A stretch of 10,962 nt of DNA, taken from assembly GCA_049242885.1 (NCBI GenBank), contig JBMLOQ010000108.1, positions 1 to 10,962 of the forward strand, written 5' to 3'. The notes under the pieces are model-generated. The model had not been told where the DNA came from. It saw only the letters and a program-made list of their open reading frames with translations, and did not search any database. Of the stretch, positions 6,158 through 10,962 are shown piece by piece; position 1 is the first letter of the stretch, and each line of letters starts with the position of its first letter. Position numbers and translations under genes: made by a program. This DNA comes from CAIVPM01 sp049242885. GTDB lineage: Bacteria > Bacteroidota > Bacteroidia > Chitinophagales > Chitinophagaceae.

Positions 6158-8686
6158 TTATTGAACCATAAATACAGCGTTTGCCAAAAGTAGTTTGCCG
6201 TTTTCCCAAAACTGTCTAAAAATTGGATTATCGGCTAAATAAATTACCGCTCCATTTCCCATTTCTGAAACTCCAAATAAGGTTCCATCTTTTAACTTAT
6301 TTTTTACTTTAAAGCCTGTAAATCCTGCTACATAATTATCTTTTTTAAGTACACCAACATTCCAACCTTCTTTCAAAAACTCATAAATGTTTGCATCTTG
6401 CTTTAAGGTATAGTAAATATTATCATAACCATAAGCTAAAGGATGTGTATTATCTAGCTCAACTTTATAAATAGCACCAGGAATATTTTCGTGTAAATAC
6501 TCTCTATCTCTATTATTATACTTTTTTAAAGCTACATATTCATCTTTGTTTTTATCATTAGTTTCATCTTTATCTGCTTTGTTTTTTATGCCCCAATCTC
6601 CGTTAGCTAGTACATTTACTGCACCACCAATGGCAACTAATTTACCACCACCTCTCACAAAGTCTTTTAACTTGTCGGTTATGTTTTTATCGCTTAAATT
6701 TCTATAATAACCATCAGGCATAATAAGTACATCATACAATTTAAGATTTGTTCTACTTAAATTATCAGCTATAATTTGACTTATTGGATATTCCAACACA
6801 TTATCAAAATAATGCCATACTTCACCTGCATCAGTTGAACTAACTTGGTCGCCTGTAAGCATGGCTATTTTAGGAGCTTTTAAAAGTTGTACATCCGGAC
6901 TTCCAAAATCTGGGCCTTTATCTACAAAACCAGTTTCTAATGGAGCCGTACCTACACTAAATTGTTTACTGCCTTGCTGTACAATGTTGCTAAAGTTTAC
7001 ACCCATATTCATGTTTTTAAGAACCAATAAGCTTCCAGCAGGGTATTTGTTTTTTCCAATTTCAAAAGGTTTTGAGGTTACTCTAACTTTTACATTTTTG
7101 GCATGTAAAAAAGCTAAAAACTTAGCACTGTTAATTGAATTATAATCAATTACATAGCCATATCCAGTTTCAATAAACTTAGGCTCGTTTGATAAGTTTT
7201 CAATATCAATAATCTCCTTTTTTTCTTTTATGGCATAGCCATCAACTCCAAAAACATAAGGCAAACTCCAAGCTGTAATATCATAAGTTGCACTATCACT
7301 AAGTTTACTTTTTGGTTCCAACAATACATTTACCAAAGCACCTCTTGGTTGTGCAGCACTAATAGCTAAAGAAAATTGTTGGGTTTCAACAACTTCTTCT
7401 TTATTATCAAAATAATTGAAAGCAATTTGCTTTGAATTTGTTGTGCTTTCTTGTTTTAATTTTCCATAAGCAATGCCACAATTATCGAGTAATTGCTTTA
7501 CGGCATTTAGTTTATTTATGTTATTGGTAGTAAGTAAATATGTTTTGTAAACTGCATTTTTAGCTTCTTTAGAATCGTTGCAAAATTTTATAAATTCATC
7601 AACCAGTTGAGTAGCATTTTTACTTGCCATTTCTATAGTACTTAGGCTTGTTGTAAAGTGGTGTTGTGCTCTATCAACTAAAGTTAATGTATCGCCTTCA
7701 TTGGTTTTTATACCTAAACCAGCTCTTATTCCTCCTTGCTCATATGTCATACCAATACTACCATTATACATGGGATAACTATCACCATATGATGGATAGA
7801 AAATATCAAATCTTTCTTTAGTAAAATATAGCCAACCATTGCTATCAAAATACTTTGCATGGTTTCGTCCAATAGAAGTTTGAAAATCTCTTTGCCATTT
7901 AGTTACCACTTCATGTATAGGTTCTGCTGCTGGTGCAAAATAATAGGGCTCATTGTAACCTTGTTCATGAAAATCTACATGCACATGTGGCATCCATTCT
8001 TTGTAATACACCATACGAGCTTTGGTTTCAACTTGTGTTTGCCAAGCCCAATCTCTATTTAAATCAAAGTTGTAATGGTTAGTTCTACCTTGTGGCCAAG
8101 GCTCTTGATGTTCTCGAGCTTGTGGATCGGCATTAAGATTTTTACCTACAGCATTATTGTACCAATTCACATATCTATCTCTTCCATCAGGGTTCAAACA
8201 AGGGTCTATTATCACCACTACATTTTTTAGCCAATCATTTACAGTACTATTGGGTTTTACTACAAGTGATTCCAAAGTAAGTAAAGCAGCTTCGCTACTT
8301 GCAGGCTCATTGCCATGTACATTGTAACTAAGCCAAACTATGGCTGTTTTATTGGGTAATAATGGAGCTTTACGTACAGCATTATTTAATCCAGCATAAG
8401 TTAGGTTGTTTGATTTTATGGTTTCTAAATTTTCAATATTTTCTTTAGAACTTATAAAAGCTACATACAATGGCCTTCCTTCGTTTGTAGTGCCATATTG
8501 TTCTAGTTTCATTACACCAGTATTTGCTGCTGCAACGGCTTTAAAATATTCCACAATTTGATGATGTCGGGTGTATTTAGTGCCAATGGTATAACCAAAA
8601 AACGCTTTAGTGCTTAACGAGGTTTGTTGAGCAAAGGAGCATGTTGCAGTAAAAACTACAACAATTAATAATTTTATTTTGTGCAT
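6158..8686 (-). CDS. Secreted M14-family zinc carboxypeptidase with C-terminal GATase1-like domain
   Basis: An 842-residue exported metallopeptidase. Residues 1-19 form a Sec signal peptide (MHKIKLLIVVVFTATCSFA, cleavage before QQ). Cys16 lacks a lipobox, so the protein is probably periplasmic or secreted and not a lipoprotein. The M14 catalytic domain (about 30-370) shows zinc ligands His124 and Glu127 in YNVHGNEPAS, NPDGRDR (165-171), DLNRDW (208-213), the third zinc ligand His240 in DFHEQG, and the catalytic glutamate Glu316 in MTYEQGG. A linker of mixed strands follows, then a C-terminal region (about 610-842) with KIAMLTGD, YDVLIMPDGYY, FVRGGGKLVAIGG and a final YLADNPIFRQFW. This resembles the class I glutamine-amidotransferase-like fold seen in this subgroup of M14 proteins, with no evident catalytic cysteine nucleophile. 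It likely trims peptides for nutrition or wall turnover; the substrate is unknown. thrC follows 23 bases downstream. Confidence 0.92.
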   Translation of the reverse strand: MHKIKLLIVVVFTATCSFAQQTSLSTKAFFGYTIGTKYTRHHQIVEYFKAVAAANTGVMKLEQYGTTNEGRPLYVAFISSKENIENLETIKSNNLTYAGLNNAVRKAPLLPNKTAIVWLSYNVHGNEPASSEAALLTLESLVVKPNSTVNDWLKNVVVIIDPCLNPDGRDRYVNWYNNAVGKNLNADPQAREHQEPWPQGRTNHYNFDLNRDWAWQTQVETKARMVYYKEWMPHVHVDFHEQGYNEPYYFAPAAEPIHEVVTKWQRDFQTSIGRNHAKYFDSNGWLYFTKERFDIFYPSYGDSYPMYNGSIGMTYEQGGIRAGLGIKTNEGDTLTLVDRAQHHFTTSLSTIEMASKNATQLVDEFIKFCNDSKEAKNAVYKTYLLTTNNINKLNAVKQLLDNCGIAYGKLKQESTTNSKQIAFNYFDNKEEVVETQQFSLAISAAQPRGALVNVLLEPKSKLSDSATYDITAWSLPYVFGVDGYAIKEKKEIIDIENLSNEPKFIETGYGYVIDYNSINSAKFLAFLHAKNVKVRVTSKPFEIGKNKYPAGSLLVLKNMNMGVNFSNIVQQGSKQFSVGTAPLETGFVDKGPDFGSPDVQLLKAPKIAMLTGDQVSSTDAGEVWHYFDNVLEYPISQIIADNLSRTNLKLYDVLIMPDGYYRNLSDKNITDKLKDFVRGGGKLVAIGGAVNVLANGDWGIKNKADKDETNDKNKDEYVALKKYNNRDREYLHENIPGAIYKVELDNTHPLAYGYDNIYYTLKQDANIYEFLKEGWNVGVLKKDNYVAGFTGFKVKNKLKDGTLFGVSEMGNGAVIYLADNPIFRQFWENGKLLLANAVFMVQ

Positions 8687-8776
8687 AAAAAATAAATAGG
8701 AAGTGAAAATAAGGGAATGAATAATTATATGCTTTACATTGTGGAAAGTTTAAATACTTGCTAATAACTTTTTAAA

Positions 8777-8784
8777 TATTATTG
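8777..8784 (+). promoter_or_regulatory. Weak candidate -7 element for the hydrolase-kynU pair
   Basis: TATTATTG differs by one base from TAnnTTTG, lies 16 bases after a TTG at 8758-8760 and ends 12 bases before the hydrolase ATG. It is in the 110-base divergent gap shared with the M14 peptidase. On the other strand no comparable element was found for the peptidase. Suggestive only. Confidence 0.25.
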
Positions 8785-8796
8785 TAAAAAAAAGCA

Positions 8797-9603
8797 ATGC
8801 CATTTGCAAACATCAAAGGAGAAAAGTATTTCTATGAAATGCACCATGCACAACAAAGGCAAACTATTGTGTTGGTTCATGGTCATCCTTTTGATTGTAC
8901 ACAATGGAGCTATCAAATTAAAGCACTTAAAAACTTTAAACTTATAATTCCTAATTTAAAAGGGTATGGAAAAACTATTGAAACTACTGCCGATAAAATT
9001 TTTATTGAAGACCATGCTCAAGAATTAAATTTATTGTTAGACGAATTAAATATTGAAACGGCACATTTTGTTGGTTTATCTATGGGCGGACAAATAATTG
9101 CCGAATTTGCAAGGCAATATCCACATCGTACAAAATCGTTAATGCTCTGCAATACTTTGCCTTTTGCCGAAACTGCACTTTCCAAAGCAACAAGAATTGA
9201 AGCAGGTAATAAGTTGTTACAATTTGGAATGGAATATCATGTAAACAACGACATAGAAAAATACATTCATCCCAATACAGTTAAAGATAACCATATTGCA
9301 TTTTCGCATTTAAAAGAAATGATGCTAGGCACAAATGCTAAAAATGCTGCAGCCAACCATTTTGGTAGAGCAGAACGAAGAGATAACGCAGCTTTTATTC
9401 AACAATTTAATAAACCTATTCATTTTATTTGTGGTGAGGCCGATAATTTTACCCCATCCAATAAAATGATAGCATTTGCCAATACAATAGCTCCACATTT
9501 ATACACCATTATTCCAAATACAGGGCATTTAACCAATATGGAAAATCCCATTTTGTTTAATAAGGTGTTAATACAATTTTATAATACTTATTTTAAAGCA
9601 TGA
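8797..9603 (+). CDS. Alpha/beta-fold hydrolase, translationally coupled to kynureninase
   Basis: A 268-residue cytoplasmic serine hydrolase with no signal peptide. The oxyanion-hole motif is VLVHGHPFD (25-33), the nucleophile elbow is GLSMGG (93-98, Ser95), the acid is Asp216 in CGEADNFTP and the base is His244 in NTGHLTNMENP, so the triad is complete. The arrangement resembles 3-oxoadipate enol-lactonase-like and other small C-C or ester hydrolases, and the family does not fix the substrate. Its stop overlaps the kynU start by 4 bases (ATGA at 9600-9603), implying one mRNA and coupled translation. By context it could be the N-formylkynurenine-hydrolysing step or act on another kynurenine-pathway intermediate. 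It lacks the HGGG motif of eukaryotic-type arylformamidases and is unrelated in sequence to bacterial KynB. The function is therefore a hypothesis. Confidence 0.9.
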   Translation: MPFANIKGEKYFYEMHHAQQRQTIVLVHGHPFDCTQWSYQIKALKNFKLIIPNLKGYGKTIETTADKIFIEDHAQELNLLLDELNIETAHFVGLSMGGQIIAEFARQYPHRTKSLMLCNTLPFAETALSKATRIEAGNKLLQFGMEYHVNNDIEKYIHPNTVKDNHIAFSHLKEMMLGTNAKNAAANHFGRAERRDNAAFIQQFNKPIHFICGEADNFTPSNKMIAFANTIAPHLYTIIPNTGHLTNMENPILFNKVLIQFYNTYFKA

Positions 9604-10856
9604 TACTAGAAACCTTACAACAACAAGCAGTTCATTTTGATAGTCAAGACGAATTAGCACCATTTAAAAAGCAATTTCACTTTCCTAAGTTTAATGATAC
9701 GGATGCCATTTATTTTTGTGGCAACTCACTTGGCTTACAGCCTACACATACCAAAGATGCTGTTTTGCAAGAGCTTGAAGATTGGAAAAACTTGGCTATT
9801 AATGGTTTTAGTAAAGCCAAAAATCCTTGGTTGTATTATCAAGAATATTTAAAACCAAGTATGGCAAAAATTGTAGGTTGCCTTGAGCATGAAGTTACGG
9901 TAATGAATACCCTTACTGTTAACTTACACTTACTTTTACTTACATTTTATAAACCAACCCCTACACGTTTTAAAATTTTGATGGAAGCGGGTGCTTTTCC
10001 TAGCGACCAATATGCCATTGAAACCCTAGTAAAACATTATGGTTTAAACCCCAATGATTGTATTGTAGAAATTGCCCCTTTGCCTAATGCTAAAACATTA
10101 AGCACTGCACAAATTGTGGAAGCTATACAGCAACATAAAGATAGTTTGGCAATGGTTATGTTTAGTGGCATACAATACTACACAGGGCAGTTGTTTGATA
10201 TGGCAACCATTACACAAGCTGCACATAAGGTTGGAGCCATTTGTGGTTTTGACTTGGCACATGCTGTTGGCAACGTACCCATGCAGTTGCACAATTGGGA
10301 AGTTGATTTTGCTTGCTGGTGTAGCTATAAATACCTAAATGGTGGCCCAGGTGCTGTTGGTGGATTGTATGTACACGAAAAATATAGCACCAACACCCAT
10401 TTAAACAGACTAGCAGGTTGGTGGGGAAATGATGAAGCAATACGCTTTAAAATGGAGAAAGGATTTGTACCCAAAGCCAATGCTAGTGGCTGGAATATAA
10501 GCACTGCACAAGTGCTCAACATGGTAGGTTTAAAGGCATCACTAGAGATTTTTGATGCCACTACAATGGAAAAACTACGTAGTAAAAGCATAGCCTTAAC
10601 CAATTATTTACAACATGGATTACAGCAAATACCCAACTTGCAATTTGAAATAATTACCCCTGCAAACAGCCTCGAAAGAGGAGCCCAACTAAGCCTTTAT
10701 TTTACGCAAAATGGCAAAGCCATTTTTGAAGCCCTAAGCAGCAAAGGCATTGTGGTTGATTATAGAGAACCAGGAGTAATACGAGTAGCCCCTACCCCAT
10801 TGTACTGTAGCTTTTATGATGTTTTTAGGTTTTTAGAAATTGTATGTGGCTTGTAA
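9600..10856 (+). CDS. kynU: Kynureninase
   Basis: PLP enzyme of tryptophan breakdown: cleaves L-kynurenine to anthranilate and alanine, or 3-hydroxykynurenine to 3-hydroxyanthranilate and alanine. At 418 residues it has the usual length. Diagnostic segments are YFCGNSLGLQP (38-48), the NGFSKAKNPW substrate region (68-77), FPSDQYA (133-139), GFDLAHAVGNVP (216-227, PLP-contacting Asp218 and His221) and the PLP-lysine motif CSYKYLNGGPG (241-251, Lys244). RLAGWWG (270-276) and the C-terminal YREPGVIRVAPTPLY are also typical. The ATG overlaps the stop of the upstream hydrolase (ATGA), indicating an operon with translational coupling. Other pathway genes (kmo, haaO, tryptophan dioxygenase) are not in the window, though they could lie just past its right edge. 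Confidence 0.96.
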   Translation: MILETLQQQAVHFDSQDELAPFKKQFHFPKFNDTDAIYFCGNSLGLQPTHTKDAVLQELEDWKNLAINGFSKAKNPWLYYQEYLKPSMAKIVGCLEHEVTVMNTLTVNLHLLLLTFYKPTPTRFKILMEAGAFPSDQYAIETLVKHYGLNPNDCIVEIAPLPNAKTLSTAQIVEAIQQHKDSLAMVMFSGIQYYTGQLFDMATITQAAHKVGAICGFDLAHAVGNVPMQLHNWEVDFACWCSYKYLNGGPGAVGGLYVHEKYSTNTHLNRLAGWWGNDEAIRFKMEKGFVPKANASGWNISTAQVLNMVGLKASLEIFDATTMEKLRSKSIALTNYLQHGLQQIPNLQFEIITPANSLERGAQLSLYFTQNGKAIFEALSSKGIVVDYREPGVIRVAPTPLYCSFYDVFRFLEIVCGL

Positions 10857-10962
10857 ATTTTAATTTTTTATTGATTTGGAGATAGCAAAATCATGCTTAC
10901 TACTTTATTTACTAGAGGTTCAAATTGAAGTTGTATTCAAATATATTAAGAACTGAAATTGC
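10857..10962. other. AT-rich end of window, no supported gene
   Basis: This 106-base tail after kynU holds no hairpin with a T-run that would mark a terminator. On the minus strand one frame is open from the window edge to a TAG at 10912-10914, giving 16 residues (AISVLNIFEYNFNLNL). This could be the end of a convergent gene or chance. An 11-codon plus-strand frame starting at ATG 10893 is preceded by GGAG but is too short to support. Confidence 0.3.

Noticed and set aside
10098..10603. Several overlapping frames on both strands within kynU
   Set aside because: They cover the kynureninase active-site region, which is clearly coding on the plus strand, and none has an independent start context or motif.
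10938..10945. Minus-strand TATATTTG resembling a -7 element
   Set aside because: It would direct transcription antisense into kynU with no gene to read, and may lie inside a convergent coding sequence. In AT-rich DNA an occasional exact match is expected by chance.
1..10962. Search for CRISPR arrays, tRNA/rRNA, insertion sequences, prophage, toxin-antitoxin or defence genes
   Set aside because: No regularly spaced repeats, cloverleaf sequences, transposase motifs or terminal inverted repeats were seen. Nearly all the sequence is accounted for by recognisable metabolic genes.

Overview
This is an AT-rich stretch of bacterial chromosome with short intergenic gaps and little recognisable Shine-Dalgarno sequence. 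Several genes are preceded by the Bacteroidota-type -7 promoter element TAnnTTTG. The gene content also fits a member of the Bacteroidota, perhaps of the Chitinophagales/Sphingobacteriia side: a YtxJ-type bacillithiol redox protein, a secreted M14 peptidase with an 'SFAQ' signal-peptide end, and a kynureninase. The assignment is an inference from style and content, as no rRNA or other marker is present.

Layout. Positions 1-380 hold the N-terminal part of methionine aminopeptidase (minus strand, cut by the window edge). Positions 486-1130 hold an Sfp-type phosphopantetheinyl transferase (minus). From a short divergent gap the plus strand carries dCTP deaminase (1191-1727), the ribosomal protein S12 methylthiotransferase RimO (1831-3138), cytidine deaminase (3234-3725), a 39-residue putative lipoprotein (3820-3939) and a YtxJ/BrxC-like monothiol protein (3942-4277). 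The last gene overlaps, tail to tail, a minus-strand DUF1801 protein (4270-4722). Further along the minus strand are threonine synthase (4827-6134) and, upstream of it, a large secreted M14 zinc carboxypeptidase (6158-8686). From a second divergent gap the plus strand carries an alpha/beta hydrolase (8797-9603) that overlaps kynureninase (9600-10856) by 4 bases. The last 106 bases show no clear gene.

How the genes fit together. Most are housekeeping or ordinary metabolic genes: protein maturation (map, rimO), carrier-protein activation (PPTase), pyrimidine deamination (dcd, cdd), thiol redox (ytxJ), threonine synthesis (thrC), extracellular peptide turnover (M14) and tryptophan/kynurenine breakdown (kynU). 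I see no phage, transposon, CRISPR array, toxin-antitoxin pair, defence island, RNA gene or biosynthetic cluster, and I do not claim a new multi-gene system. The observations most worth following up are the tiny two-cysteine lipoprotein directly upstream of ytxJ, the alpha/beta hydrolase coupled to kynureninase (a candidate kynurenine-pathway step), and a consensus -7 element so close to rimO that its mRNA may be nearly leaderless.

Several obvious longer reading frames begin at TTG codons. I preferred the in-frame ATG for the PPTase, rimO and cdd.
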